Source: Geminisphaera colitermitum TAV2
Lineage (GTDB): Bacteria > Verrucomicrobiota > Verrucomicrobiia > Opitutales > Opitutaceae
Assembly (NCBI RefSeq): GCF_000171235.2
Contig: NZ_ABEA03000203.1
Span: forward strand, 1-55,886
Reading direction: 5' to 3'
DNA: 55,886 nt
Shown here: positions 42,194 to 50,937 of the stretch, one piece after another
How the letters are laid out: each line of letters opens with the position of its first letter
Position numbering within the stretch: position 1 is the first letter of the stretch
Position numbers and translations under genes: made by a program
The notes under the pieces: model-generated
The model's database searches: none
Told to the model about the DNA's origin: nothing
The model's input: the letters and a program-made list of their open reading frames with translations, nothing else

Positions 42194-42513
42194 CGCCGGT
42201 CCTCCTTTTTATTTTCGTCGCCGCCGGATTCGCCGGCCTCGTCCTCCGTTTCCGGCAGGGTGCGCTGGAGATACGAGACAAAGGCCACCGTCCCGAAGAA
42301 GCCGAGGGACGACACGATCAGGATCAGTTCGAGAAAGAGCGGGGTTTCCCAAGAGCGGGAAAGCAGCACGATCAAGCCCACGGCGCACAGCACGACGGCG
42401 TCGAAAGCCATGATCCGGTCCACGATGGCCGGGCCTTTGACCAGTCGGAAAAAGCCGATCAGCGTGGCCACGACGAGCACATAAAAAGCGATCTGGAGCA
42501 GGAGGGCGTTCAT
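42190..42513 (-). CDS. mnhF: Multisubunit Na+/H+ antiporter subunit F
   Basis: 107 residues with three membrane helices. The RLVKGPAIVDRIMAFDAVVLCAVGLIVLLS stretch is typical of MnhF/MrpF. Overlaps mnhG and mnhE by four bases each. The acidic C-terminal tail (PETEDEAGESGG) is variable in the family. Confidence 0.93.
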   Translation of the reverse strand: MNALLLQIAFYVLVVATLIGFFRLVKGPAIVDRIMAFDAVVLCAVGLIVLLSRSWETPLFLELILIVSSLGFFGTVAFVSYLQRTLPETEDEAGESGGDENKKEDRR

Positions 42514-43034
42514 GGGTGTTGTAGCGGCGGGATGGATACGGATGGAGGTTCAGTCGCGGGACGGGTGATGGCGAGGATGCCCCGCCGCAGGGTGTTGTCG
42601 ATCCGGGCGCGCACGGCGTCGGGATCGCTGGTGTCGAGGATGTGGAGCACGAGTGTTTTCATGTCGTCCGCGAAGGCCAGCACGCTAGAGCCAGGGGTGA
42701 GCGTGATGCAGTGGGTGAGGAACAGGGTTTCCAGCCGGGTAAGGCCCGATATGTCGTAGGTGATGACGCGCGGGCGGAGTTTGCGGGCGGGCGTGAACAG
42801 CACGATCCGCATGAGTTGGGCGCAGGCCAGAAGAAACTCCGTTTGGAATATCCAGAAAAATTTCGCCGCCGCCGACACCCGCCGCGTGTAGTCGCGGCTG
42901 TCGAGCACGCCCCGAAACAGGCGGATCAGCGCGAACCCGATGAGGAAGCCAACCGCAAATCCAGGAAACGACGGGCGCTCCTGCAACAGCAGCCAGACCG
43001 AGGCGATGAGAAGATTGAGAACGATGCAGTTCAT
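42510..43034 (-). CDS. mnhE: Multisubunit Na+/H+ antiporter subunit E
   Basis: About 174 residues. Two N-terminal helices, then VITYDISGLTRLETLFLTHCITLTPGSSVLAF, which is the MnhE signature (…LA..ITLTPGT). ATG 43034 (MNCIVLNLL) begins the first helix; the longer open frame lies over mnhD and is rejected. Ten bases separate it from the mnhD stop. Confidence 0.92.
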   Translation of the reverse strand: MNCIVLNLLIASVWLLLQERPSFPGFAVGFLIGFALIRLFRGVLDSRDYTRRVSAAAKFFWIFQTEFLLACAQLMRIVLFTPARKLRPRVITYDISGLTRLETLFLTHCITLTPGSSVLAFADDMKTLVLHILDTSDPDAVRARIDNTLRRGILAITRPATEPPSVSIPPLQHP

Positions 43035-43044
43035 GCGAGGCGGT

Positions 43045-44655
43045 TCATGGGATGAGGTTGGAGGTTTCCTCCGCGACGGGTTCGGGCGCGACAGGGGGCG
43101 TGGCCGGAGGAGGAGGCGGCGGCGCGTCGGCGGGCGACCTGTCGCCGAGCATGTAATCGACGTAGGCGGCGCGATCAACGATCTGGCGCGCGGCCTCTTT
43201 CGAGATTTTCAACACGCCTTCCGCGCCGAGGCCGACGCCGAGCGAGAAAACCGTCATGCCGGCGATCACCGCCGTCATCGGTTTCCAGCGCCGGTCATCC
43301 AGCGTCACCGTCGCCCCGCACTCCGAGGCGTCGCGCCAGAACGCGCCTATCCAGATTTTCAGCATGCTGAACAGCGTGAGGATGCCCGCGATCAGGGCCA
43401 AGGCGACCAGCACCCATTCGCGCATTCGCAAACCTTCGACGATCACCATGTATTTGCCCCAGAATCCGCTCAGTGGCGGGATGCCCGCGAGCGAGAGGGC
43501 CTGTATCAGAAAAACCACTCCAAGCAGCGGAGCCGTTTTCCAGAGTCCGCCGGTATGTTCGAGGTTGTCCGTGCCGTTGAGCACCGCCACCGCGCCGCCA
43601 ACCATGAATAGCGACGACTTCACGACGATGTGATGGATGATGTAAAAAATCGCGGCGGTGAACGCGTATTCCGTGAAAAATCCGACCGCCAGCGCCATGT
43701 ATCCGATCTGGCTGAGGATGTGGAAGGAGAGGATGCCGCGGATGAAGTTGCGCGACACCGCCCCAATTACGCCGAAGAGCATGGTGATGCCCGCCAGCCA
43801 GGAGAGCATCGTGTGCACCACCGTCAGATCGGTGGGCAGCACCTGCCCGAATATCCGCAGCAGCACGTAGATGCCGACCTTGGTCAACATGCCGGCATAA
43901 AGGGCAGCGACCGGCGTGGGCAGGATCGGATAGCTGTTGGGCAACCAGTAGTAGAGCGGGAACAGCCCGGCCTTGAGGCCGAACACCACAAGGAGCAGCA
44001 ACCCGAGCACCGTCACGCGCGCCTCGCCGGCAAACTCCGGCCCGACCGCCATGATTTGCGCGAAGTTGAGCGAGCCGAAAATCGCGTAGGCCACGCCAGC
44101 CGCCACGAGGAACAGCGTGCTCCCGAAAAGGTTCAACGCGAGGTAGGGGAACGTCTGCCGGATGTCCCAGTCGTCCGCCTCAAGCGTGAGCAGTCCGTAG
44201 GAGGAGATCAGCATCACCTCGAACCCGACGAAGAGGTTGAACAGGTCGCCCGTGCAGAAGGTGAGGTTGATGCCGAGCATCAGGAACTGCACCAGCGGCA
44301 ACCGCAACGGATGCGTGCGCCGGGCCGGCATCTCGGCGTATCCAAAAAGTATCGACGTCAGCGCCGTGATTGCCCCCAGCGTCAGCATGATCGCCGTGAG
44401 CATGTCGATCACGAGGACGATGCCGAAGGGCGCCATCCAGCCGCCCGCCGCCATCACGCGGGGCGGCATCCCGTAGGCGGTGGCGACCATCGCCAGCGCG
44501 ACGCCGAGTTGTGCGGTGGCCGACGCCAGCACGAACCATCTCCGCCACACGCCGACGCGTCCCGCCAGAAGCAGGACGATCGCCGTCACCAGCGGCAGCA
44601 ACAGCGGGACCATCACCAGCGGATCGTTGTGGTGCGACGGTAGTGCCACGGTCAT
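43045..44655 (-). CDS. mnhD: Multisubunit Na+/H+ antiporter subunit D
   Basis: 536 residues, about 14 membrane helices, a relative of respiratory NuoN/NuoM. Conserved charged helix NLFVGFEVMLISSYGLL with the ion-path glutamate, then LKAGLFPLYYWLPNSYPILPTPVAALYAGMLTKVG with the conserved lysines. Ion-translocating subunit. The C terminus is an unusual proline-rich tail (DAPPPPPPATPPVAPEP). Overlaps mnhC by four bases. Confidence 0.95.
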   Translation of the reverse strand: MTVALPSHHNDPLVMVPLLLPLVTAIVLLLAGRVGVWRRWFVLASATAQLGVALAMVATAYGMPPRVMAAGGWMAPFGIVLVIDMLTAIMLTLGAITALTSILFGYAEMPARRTHPLRLPLVQFLMLGINLTFCTGDLFNLFVGFEVMLISSYGLLTLEADDWDIRQTFPYLALNLFGSTLFLVAAGVAYAIFGSLNFAQIMAVGPEFAGEARVTVLGLLLLVVFGLKAGLFPLYYWLPNSYPILPTPVAALYAGMLTKVGIYVLLRIFGQVLPTDLTVVHTMLSWLAGITMLFGVIGAVSRNFIRGILSFHILSQIGYMALAVGFFTEYAFTAAIFYIIHHIVVKSSLFMVGGAVAVLNGTDNLEHTGGLWKTAPLLGVVFLIQALSLAGIPPLSGFWGKYMVIVEGLRMREWVLVALALIAGILTLFSMLKIWIGAFWRDASECGATVTLDDRRWKPMTAVIAGMTVFSLGVGLGAEGVLKISKEAARQIVDRAAYVDYMLGDRSPADAPPPPPPATPPVAPEPVAEETSNLIP

Positions 44656-45071
44656 GACACGGCCTCCTTTCCGTTGTCCGCATCCGGCTTCATCGGCACC
44701 GGCCCCTCGGGGTCGTCGCCACGCTCGCGGTCGGCCCGGTCGCCCTCGAAGAGGTCAAACAGGTTGGTCGTCTTCTGGTCCAGAAAGATGCGGTAGAGCA
44801 GGATCACGAGATACGAGATGACGCCGAATCCGATCACGATGGCCGTGAGGATGAGCGCCTGGGGAAGCGGATCAACGAGCGCCGCGCCGTGCTTCAGCAC
44901 GACAGGAGGCTCGCGCCCGGTCGGGTTGGAGGACATCGCCAGCACCAGCAGGTTGGCGGCGTGCGAGAGCAGCATGAAACCGAACAGGATGCGCACGAAG
45001 CTCGCCCGCAGAATCTGGTAGCAGGCGATGCCGAACAGGAGCCCGACGAGCAGAGCGGTTTCCCAGATCAT
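44652..45071 (-). CDS. mnhC: Multisubunit Na+/H+ antiporter subunit C
   Basis: 139 residues, three membrane segments, NuoK-like. GFMLLSHAANLLVLAMS and DPLPQALILTAIVIGFGV match the MnhC/NuoK family. Charged C-terminal tail (DLFEGDRADRERGDDPEG). Overlaps both neighbours by four bases, indicating translational coupling. Confidence 0.94.
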   Translation of the reverse strand: MIWETALLVGLLFGIACYQILRASFVRILFGFMLLSHAANLLVLAMSSNPTGREPPVVLKHGAALVDPLPQALILTAIVIGFGVISYLVILLYRIFLDQKTTNLFDLFEGDRADRERGDDPEGPVPMKPDADNGKEAVS

Positions 45072-45703
45072 GAGTCGCCTCCTTTCCGTTCGTCCTCGTC
45101 CAACTCTTCCGGGAAGTCCTCGCCATCCCGGCCCTCCTCATCCGCCTCCGGTTCGACGGCGGGCGGGGGAACTGCGTCCACGCGCTCGCCCCGCTCCTCG
45201 ATCGGCGATTCCAGAAACGCGGCGTAGCGCCGCTGTTCGATTTTTTCCAAGGCCGGCAGCCCGGAAAGCAAACGCATCAACACGAAAATGAGTTTGGTCG
45301 TCACACCCACGACGACGAGAAACACGCCGGCGTCGAACACCAGCGGCGTGCCCAGCGGCAATTCGCCGAGCAGCGGCACGTTGTGCAACGTCACGTTGTA
45401 CTGGCTGAGAAACGGCTCGCCGAACGCCAGCGGCAGGCTCGCCGAGACGAGCGACACGATCAGCCCGGCCAAGGCGATCCGCACGGGGTCCACCCGGAGC
45501 ACCCGTTGCGCCGCCTCCACCCCGACCGCCAAGCTCAGCAGGATCACCGACAGCGCCGAACCCAGCCCGCCGATGAAACCGCCGCCCGGAAGATTGTGCC
45601 CGCGCAGGAACAGGTAGAACGCGAACACGTTGATCAGGTAAAACAGGAACGAGACCACCGCGCGCAGGATCACGTTGTTCTCTCGATCGAACCGCGCGCT
45701 CAT
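45068..45703 (-). CDS. mnhB: Multisubunit Na+/H+ antiporter subunit B
   Basis: About 211 residues. Starts MSARFDRENNVILRAVVSFLFYLINVFAFYLFLRGHNLPGGGF, where the GHNLPGGGF stretch is the MnhB/MrpB hallmark; then DAGVFLVVVGVTTKLIFVLMRL. The acidic tail (DEEGRDGEDFPEELDEDE) is longer than usual. ATG 45703 has GGAGG eight bases upstream. Overlaps mnhA by four bases. Confidence 0.93.
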   Translation of the reverse strand: MSARFDRENNVILRAVVSFLFYLINVFAFYLFLRGHNLPGGGFIGGLGSALSVILLSLAVGVEAAQRVLRVDPVRIALAGLIVSLVSASLPLAFGEPFLSQYNVTLHNVPLLGELPLGTPLVFDAGVFLVVVGVTTKLIFVLMRLLSGLPALEKIEQRRYAAFLESPIEERGERVDAVPPPAVEPEADEEGRDGEDFPEELDEDERKGGDS

Positions 45704-48165
45704 GGCTGTTCCTCCTTCCGGGTGCGGTGTTTTTCGAACCGCGCGCCGTAGCTGTAGCCGGGCAGCCCCAGCGAGCCGGCGGCATACTCGTCGCGCGTGC
45801 GCCGGTAGCGCATCAGCAGGCCGAGCGCACTCAGGCAGGCGATCACCAGCACGGTGATTTCGAACATCGTGTCCAGACCGCGAAAATCCACGAGGATCGT
45901 GTTCACCGCGTTGGTCCCGTGGGCGAGCGCCCTCGTGTTTTCGAGATAATAATTGCCGGCGAATTCCGGATGCTTCGGCTGTAGTGCCAGCAAGGTTACA
46001 AGCGTGGCGATCAGGCCCATGCCCGTCGCCAGCGCCCCGCGGAAGGCCATGCGCGGCCACCGCTGCCGGGATTTTCGCCATGCGCTCTCGCCCGCCTCCG
46101 CCGATTTCGGGAAGCGCGAGAGCAGCACCAGCACCAGCAGCAACGTGGCGGACTCCACCAGAATCTGCGTCATCGCCAGATCGGGTGCTTGGAAGAGCAC
46201 GAAATAGAATGTGACGAGAAACCCCACGATCGACATCGCGATCAGTTGTCCCGACCAACTCCGCAACGCCAGCACCAGCAGCGCCGCCACCGCGATCAAC
46301 CCCGCCACGTAAGTCCGCAGCGGATCGAAATCCGCCGTCGATGGGAGCGTCGGCAACAACACATCATGCCTCACTGCCACGAACGTGCCAATCAGCACGA
46401 CCACGAACATCATGACGATCGGCAGGTAGTCGAACGGCCGGTCGGAGCGCAGCAGCACCGTGAAACGCTTGGCCGCCTGCGAAAGCCCCTCCACGCCCGC
46501 CTCGAACGCCAAGTCGAGACGCAGCCAGCGGGGGATTGACAACCGCGCCCAGCGCCCGCGCCCCAGCACCGCGAAGACGCCTCCGCCGATAACCAACGCA
46601 GCCAGGCTCAACCCGACTTCCGGCGCCCACTGAGACGGCAGCGCATGCAACGACAGCGTTTCCGCGGCCTGCAATCCCGTCACCCCCAGCCGGTCCAGAC
46701 CCGCGCCGAGCCATGCCGGCCACACGCCGAACAGCACGCAGGCCACGGCCAGAATCGCCGGCGGCACAAGCATCAGCCGGGCGGGCGCGTGAAAATGCTC
46801 CGTCGCTCCCGGCGTCAACGGACCCCAGAAAACATGCGCCACGAGACGCGCTGAAAACGCCACCTTCAACGTCAGCGCCAGCCATGCCAGACCCACCGCA
46901 TAAATCGCCCATCCCCCCCCCCCCCCCTGAGCGAGAAACGCCATCTGCGCCTTCAGGAAATACTCCTTGCTGACGAACCCCAACGTCCCCGGCACGCCCG
47001 CCATCGACGCCGCGCAGATCGTCACGACCACCGCCAGCCACGGCAACCTGCGCCGCAATCCGCCCAACTCCCGCACATCGCGCGTACCCGTCGCGTGGTC
47101 GATGATGCCCGCGCACATGAACAACGCGCCTTTGAAAAACACATGGCTGGCGACATGCAGCAAGTCGCCCTGCACGCCGTTCGCTCCGGTGCGCGACCCC
47201 ATGCCGTAGAACCCGATCAACATGCCCAGCGTCGTCACGGTGGACCAGGCGAGGATCGCCTTCAGGTCGTGCGACAGCAGGGCGAACAGCGAGGCCAGCG
47301 CCATCGTGCCGAAGCCGACCGTCACCAGCAGCGGCATCCAGAGATCCGCGTCGCTGAAAATCGGAAAAACCCGCGCCACGAAAAAGACGCCCAGCTTCAC
47401 CATCGTCGCCGAGTGCAGGTAGGCGCTCACCGGAGTCGGCGCGGCCATGGCGTTGGGCAGCCAGAAGTGAAACGGAAACTGCGCCGACTTGCCCATCGCG
47501 CCGACCGCCAGCAGCACGAACGCCACCGACAGCAACCCGCGCGAATCCGGCCCGAAGGCCTCGCCGCCCTTCGCCAGCAACGTAGCCAGATCCCACGTGC
47601 CGGCTGCGATCCCCGTGAGCGCCACTCCGGCCAGCATCACGAGCCCGGTCAGCCCTGTAACCAAAAGCGCCATCCGGGCTCCGCTGCGCGACTCCTCCTT
47701 GTCATGCAAAAAGCCGATCAGCAAAAACGAGGCGATGCCGGTAAGCTCCCAGAATACAAAAAGCAGCAGCAGATTGCCGGCCAGCACCGTGCCCAGCATC
47801 GCGCCCATGAACAGCAGCAAGTACGCATAAAACCGCCCGTGCCATTCGTAGTGATCGTCCAGATAGGCGGCGGCGTAGAGCGCCACGAGCACGCCCATGC
47901 CGCTGACCACGAGAGCGAAAAACAGCGAAAGCCCATCGACCAGAAACGTCAGGTTGAGACCGAGCGACGGAATCCAGGGAATCTCGACCACGGTTTGCGC
48001 GCCGGCGCGGGCGTCCAGAGCCAGCGCCGCCAGAATCACGGTCGAAACGACGGGCGCGACGAGGGCGAACCATGCCGTGCGCGAACCGAGCCACCGTCCC
48101 GCGAAGGCGGTGACCGGCAGCCAGACAAAAGGCGCGAAAATGGCGATGATCAGAAGCGGAAGCAT
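45700..48165 (-). CDS. mnhA: Multisubunit Na+/H+ antiporter subunit A
   Basis: 821 residues, the large NuoL-like subunit with its C-terminal MbhD/MrpB-like extension. Many helices; conserved ELTGIASFLLIGF, GKSAQFPFHFWLPNAMAAPTPVSAYLHSATMVKLG and HVFFKGALFMCAGIIDHATGTRD are the ion-pumping motifs. The extension contains FVVVLIGTFVAVRHDVLLP and QAPDLAMTQILVESATLLLVLVLL. Together with BCDEFG it exports Na+ in exchange for H+. C15 at 46913-46927 encodes a glycine run (AQGGGGGWAI) between helices. First gene of the operon, divergent from anfA. Confidence 0.96.
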   Translation of the reverse strand: MLPLLIIAIFAPFVWLPVTAFAGRWLGSRTAWFALVAPVVSTVILAALALDARAGAQTVVEIPWIPSLGLNLTFLVDGLSLFFALVVSGMGVLVALYAAAYLDDHYEWHGRFYAYLLLFMGAMLGTVLAGNLLLLFVFWELTGIASFLLIGFLHDKEESRSGARMALLVTGLTGLVMLAGVALTGIAAGTWDLATLLAKGGEAFGPDSRGLLSVAFVLLAVGAMGKSAQFPFHFWLPNAMAAPTPVSAYLHSATMVKLGVFFVARVFPIFSDADLWMPLLVTVGFGTMALASLFALLSHDLKAILAWSTVTTLGMLIGFYGMGSRTGANGVQGDLLHVASHVFFKGALFMCAGIIDHATGTRDVRELGGLRRRLPWLAVVVTICAASMAGVPGTLGFVSKEYFLKAQMAFLAQGGGGGWAIYAVGLAWLALTLKVAFSARLVAHVFWGPLTPGATEHFHAPARLMLVPPAILAVACVLFGVWPAWLGAGLDRLGVTGLQAAETLSLHALPSQWAPEVGLSLAALVIGGGVFAVLGRGRWARLSIPRWLRLDLAFEAGVEGLSQAAKRFTVLLRSDRPFDYLPIVMMFVVVLIGTFVAVRHDVLLPTLPSTADFDPLRTYVAGLIAVAALLVLALRSWSGQLIAMSIVGFLVTFYFVLFQAPDLAMTQILVESATLLLVLVLLSRFPKSAEAGESAWRKSRQRWPRMAFRGALATGMGLIATLVTLLALQPKHPEFAGNYYLENTRALAHGTNAVNTILVDFRGLDTMFEITVLVIACLSALGLLMRYRRTRDEYAAGSLGLPGYSYGARFEKHRTRKEEQP
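46913..46927. repeat. C15 homopolymer inside mnhA
   Basis: Read as G15 in the gene, encoding glycines in a loop. A frameshift here would remove the second half of the large subunit. Confidence 0.95.
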
Positions 48166-48436
48166 GTACGATTGGCGGACCTACGGCTTTGGGGCAGAAT
48201 TCACGCCAGGTTGAAGCGTGGTTCTCCGGGCAAAACCGAGGAGTTGCCGTCAGTTCGTTTGGATGTGGAGGCATGTCAACCGCTCAGGATTTATTTTTGG
48301 CATATTTTCTCGCCCGGTTTTTCCGAGAAAAACCAAAAATATCCACATGCCCCCCATGGCACATTAACTGCTCTCACGTCATGCAAACATGACTCTCTCA
48401 CAGGCAGTTCATGGAACAGGCACGGAGAATGAGGCA

Positions 48437-50155
48437 ATGCCGGCCATAACGAAAAACCGCACCTCCTGTTTCCTGAGCATTCCTGACGACGACCGACTCA
48501 ATGGCATGACCGACATCAAGCAAGAGCTCCTTGACGCGAACGAGTGTCATGCAGGTGCCTGCCGGCACCACGATCCACGCGTGAAAGACTGCCATGCGGG
48601 CGTCTGCCGCGGCAAATTCGTGCCCCTGCTCTTCGAGATCAGCAGGGCCATCTCCACGCAGAACGGCCTCACCCACGCCCTCGACACCCTCCTTGAATAC
48701 ATGAGTCACAACATGGGCGTCGAACGCGCCATGATTAACCTGCATCACCGCGAAACCGGTCGCATTTTCATCCACCGCTCGCTCGGACTCAGCGAGGAGG
48801 AGCAGGCCCGCGGCGTGTATTTTCCCGGCGAAGGCATCACCGGCCAGGTCGTCGATCTCGCCCGTCCGTTGATCGTACCGCGCGTTGGCGACGAACCCGC
48901 GTTTCTCAACCGGACCGGTCTCCTCTCGCAGGAAAAAGACAAGGACAACGCCTTCATCTGCGTGCCCATCCTGCGCGGCAAAAAAGTCCTCGGCAGCATC
49001 AGCGCCATCCGCCGCTACGACCACCCCGGGCTCCTGCAAAAACACGTGGATGCCCTCGTCGTCGTGGCCGACATGCTCGCGCAGTCCGTGGAACTCTACC
49101 TGATCGAAAACGTGGACAAAGTCCGCTGGGAGCAGCGCCAGCGCGAACTCATCGGCGAACTGCAAGCCCGCTACAAACCCTCCAGCATCATCGGCTCCTC
49201 CCGACCCATGATGGAGGTGTTCGCCATGCTCCACAAAGTCGCGCAAACCCGCACCACCGTCCTCCTCCTCGGCGAAAGCGGAGTCGGCAAGGAACTCATC
49301 GCCAACGCCATTCACTACGACGGCGCGAATCCGGAGAGCCCGATGGTGAAATTCAACTGCGCCGCGCACCCCGAAAGCGTTCTCGAAAGCGAACTCTTCG
49401 GGCACGAAAAAGGTCTCCCCGACACCGCCCAACCCCACAAAGGCCGCTTCGAAGAGGCGAACGGCGGCACCCTCTTTCTCGACGAAGTCGGTGAACTCCC
49501 CCCTGGCGTGCAGGCCAGGCTGCTGCGCATTTTGCAGGAACGGTCCTTCGAACGCGTGGGCGGCAGCAAAACCGTGACGGTCAACATCCGCATCATCGCC
49601 GCCACCAACAAAAACCTCGCGGAGATGGTCGCCCAGGGAGCTTTCCGGCAGGACCTCTATTTCCGGCTCAACGTATTCCCATTGTCGATACCACCACTGC
49701 GTGACCGCGGCAGCGACATCATCACGCTGGCCGAGCATTTTGTGGCCCGGTTTGCCGAAAAAAACGGCAAGAAGATCAACCGCATCAGCACTCCCGTGCT
49801 CAACATGCTGATGAATTATCACTGGCCGGGGAACGTCCGTGAACTGGAAAATGTCATCGAGCGCGCCGTGATCCTCACCGAGGACGACGCCATCCACGGT
49901 TATCATTTGCCGCTGTCGTTGCAGACGCCGGTGTTTTCCAAGGCCGACATCCCCAACGGCCTCGAAGCCCGGCTTGCCGCCATCGAATATGAAATGCTCG
50001 TCGAAGCCCTGCGCCTTCATCACGGCAACAGCAGCAAGGCCGCCCAAGAACTCGGGCTCACGCGCCGCACCATGGGCCTGCGCATGAGCAAGTATAAACT
50101 CAGCTATCAGGAATTCCGGCGCGGCGAGACGCCCTCCCCCTCCCGCGCCGCCTGA
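48437..50155 (+). CDS. anfA: AnfA-type sigma-54-dependent activator of Fe-only nitrogenase
   Basis: About 572 residues. N-terminal cysteine motif: two CHAG[AV]C boxes about 15 residues apart (C-X4-C-X9-C-X4-C), the place where AnfA/VnfA proteins carry Fe-S-linked cysteines. A GAF domain follows (ISRAISTQNGLTHALDTLL to VVVADMLAQSVEL), then AAA+ with Walker A GESGVGKE, Walker B GGTLFLDEVGE and arginine-finger region PPLRDRGSDI; HTH at the C terminus (SSKAAQELGLTRRTMGLRM). The sigma-54 contact loop, GAFTGA in this family, reads GLPDTA and the loop is one residue shorter (49412-49429). ATG 48437 has GAGG upstream; 48389 and 48506 are alternatives. Confidence 0.9.
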   Translation: MPAITKNRTSCFLSIPDDDRLNGMTDIKQELLDANECHAGACRHHDPRVKDCHAGVCRGKFVPLLFEISRAISTQNGLTHALDTLLEYMSHNMGVERAMINLHHRETGRIFIHRSLGLSEEEQARGVYFPGEGITGQVVDLARPLIVPRVGDEPAFLNRTGLLSQEKDKDNAFICVPILRGKKVLGSISAIRRYDHPGLLQKHVDALVVVADMLAQSVELYLIENVDKVRWEQRQRELIGELQARYKPSSIIGSSRPMMEVFAMLHKVAQTRTTVLLLGESGVGKELIANAIHYDGANPESPMVKFNCAAHPESVLESELFGHEKGLPDTAQPHKGRFEEANGGTLFLDEVGELPPGVQARLLRILQERSFERVGGSKTVTVNIRIIAATNKNLAEMVAQGAFRQDLYFRLNVFPLSIPPLRDRGSDIITLAEHFVARFAEKNGKKINRISTPVLNMLMNYHWPGNVRELENVIERAVILTEDDAIHGYHLPLSLQTPVFSKADIPNGLEARLAAIEYEMLVEALRLHHGNSSKAAQELGLTRRTMGLRMSKYKLSYQEFRRGETPSPSRAA

Positions 50156-50166
50156 AAACCGCCCCT

Positions 50167-50181
50167 CCCCCCCCCCCCCCC
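50167..50181. repeat. C15 homopolymer between convergent anfA and anfO
   Basis: Preceded by CCCCT, so the other strand is G15 then AGGGG. Both genes end next to it (stops at 50153-50155 and 50190-50192). Confidence 0.95.
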
Positions 50182-50189
50182 TGCCCTGT

Positions 50190-50891
50190 TCACCCGCCGC
50201 AGCATCCGCCGCCACACCGCGAACGATACCTGCGCGGCGCCCGCTCCACCAGCCTGCCCCCCGCCGCTTCCAATGCCGGCTCCGGCGCGGGCGTGATCGT
50301 GACTTTCACGCCACCCTCGTCCCACACCGATTCCTCGAAACGCAGGTTGAGCCGGTCGAGTTCATCGTCCATCCAGCGCGGGCAATGATCGCATAAAACC
50401 TCCAGCGACCGAAACACCGTCGTCTCCAAAAACGGAAGCAAGACCTGCCGTGAATTCAGGGCCGCGTTGCTCTTCAAAACCTGCCGCAGATTGATCCGCC
50501 AGACCCCGTCGTCCGCATCCCCCACCGCGACTGGTCCCGCATCGCCAGCCTCCATCGCACGCATGTCCTCCTGTAGTTTTTCGGCGACTACCTCCAGTTG
50601 TTCCCGCACCGGTCCATGTCCTTTCCACAGGCTGAAGCCCATGCTGTCCAAAATCGCGCACGGCACGCCCCGCAACTCGTCCACGATAAAAATCCGACAG
50701 CCGCCCAGTTGGCCGGCCATGCGCCTGATCTCGGCATGCAACCCCGCCAGCTCCATGTCCCGAGTCAGCCGAAACGGGATCTCCTTCGTGTCCTTCCACT
50801 GCCCGGAAATCCGCCTGTACACGCGGACGCCTCCCTCCTCATAAAAACTGGCGGGTTCGCCCCGCCCGTTCACATAGGCCGCGATTTCCAT
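50190..50891 (-). CDS. anfO: Fe-only nitrogenase accessory protein AnfO
   Basis: About 233 residues. The N-terminal MEIAAYVNGRGEPASFYEEGGVRVYRR and QWKDTKEIPFRL, the central GCRIFIVDELRGVPCAILDSMG and the C-terminal LCDHCPRWMDDELDRL are those of AnfO, known from anfHDGK operons. The extreme C terminus is Cys-rich (CGGGCCGG), possibly metal-binding. Its role is not settled; it is needed for full Fe-only nitrogenase function in Azotobacter. ATG 50891 (MEIA) matches the usual N terminus; an ATG nine codons earlier (50918) is possible. Confidence 0.88.
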   Translation of the reverse strand: MEIAAYVNGRGEPASFYEEGGVRVYRRISGQWKDTKEIPFRLTRDMELAGLHAEIRRMAGQLGGCRIFIVDELRGVPCAILDSMGFSLWKGHGPVREQLEVVAEKLQEDMRAMEAGDAGPVAVGDADDGVWRINLRQVLKSNAALNSRQVLLPFLETTVFRSLEVLCDHCPRWMDDELDRLNLRFEESVWDEGGVKVTITPAPEPALEAAGGRLVERAPRRYRSRCGGGCCGG

Positions 50892-50937
50892 GTCATCCCC
50901 GGATGTTTCGGTTGTCATAAGGCATCAGGGCGGCGGG

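Noticed and set aside
48280-48320. Sigma-54 promoter upstream of anfA (TGGCATATTTTCTCGC)
   Set aside because: The GG to GC spacing is one base too long and the consensus bases are poor.
47095-48432. Open frame of 445 codons on the plus strand over mnhA
   Set aside because: Arg/Gln/His-rich, no hydrophobic segments; mnhA on the other strand is certain.
48398-50215. Long open frame (about 605 codons) on the minus strand over anfA
   Set aside because: Translation is low-complexity and lacks known motifs; the plus strand carries the full AnfA domain set. Typical GC-rich shadow.
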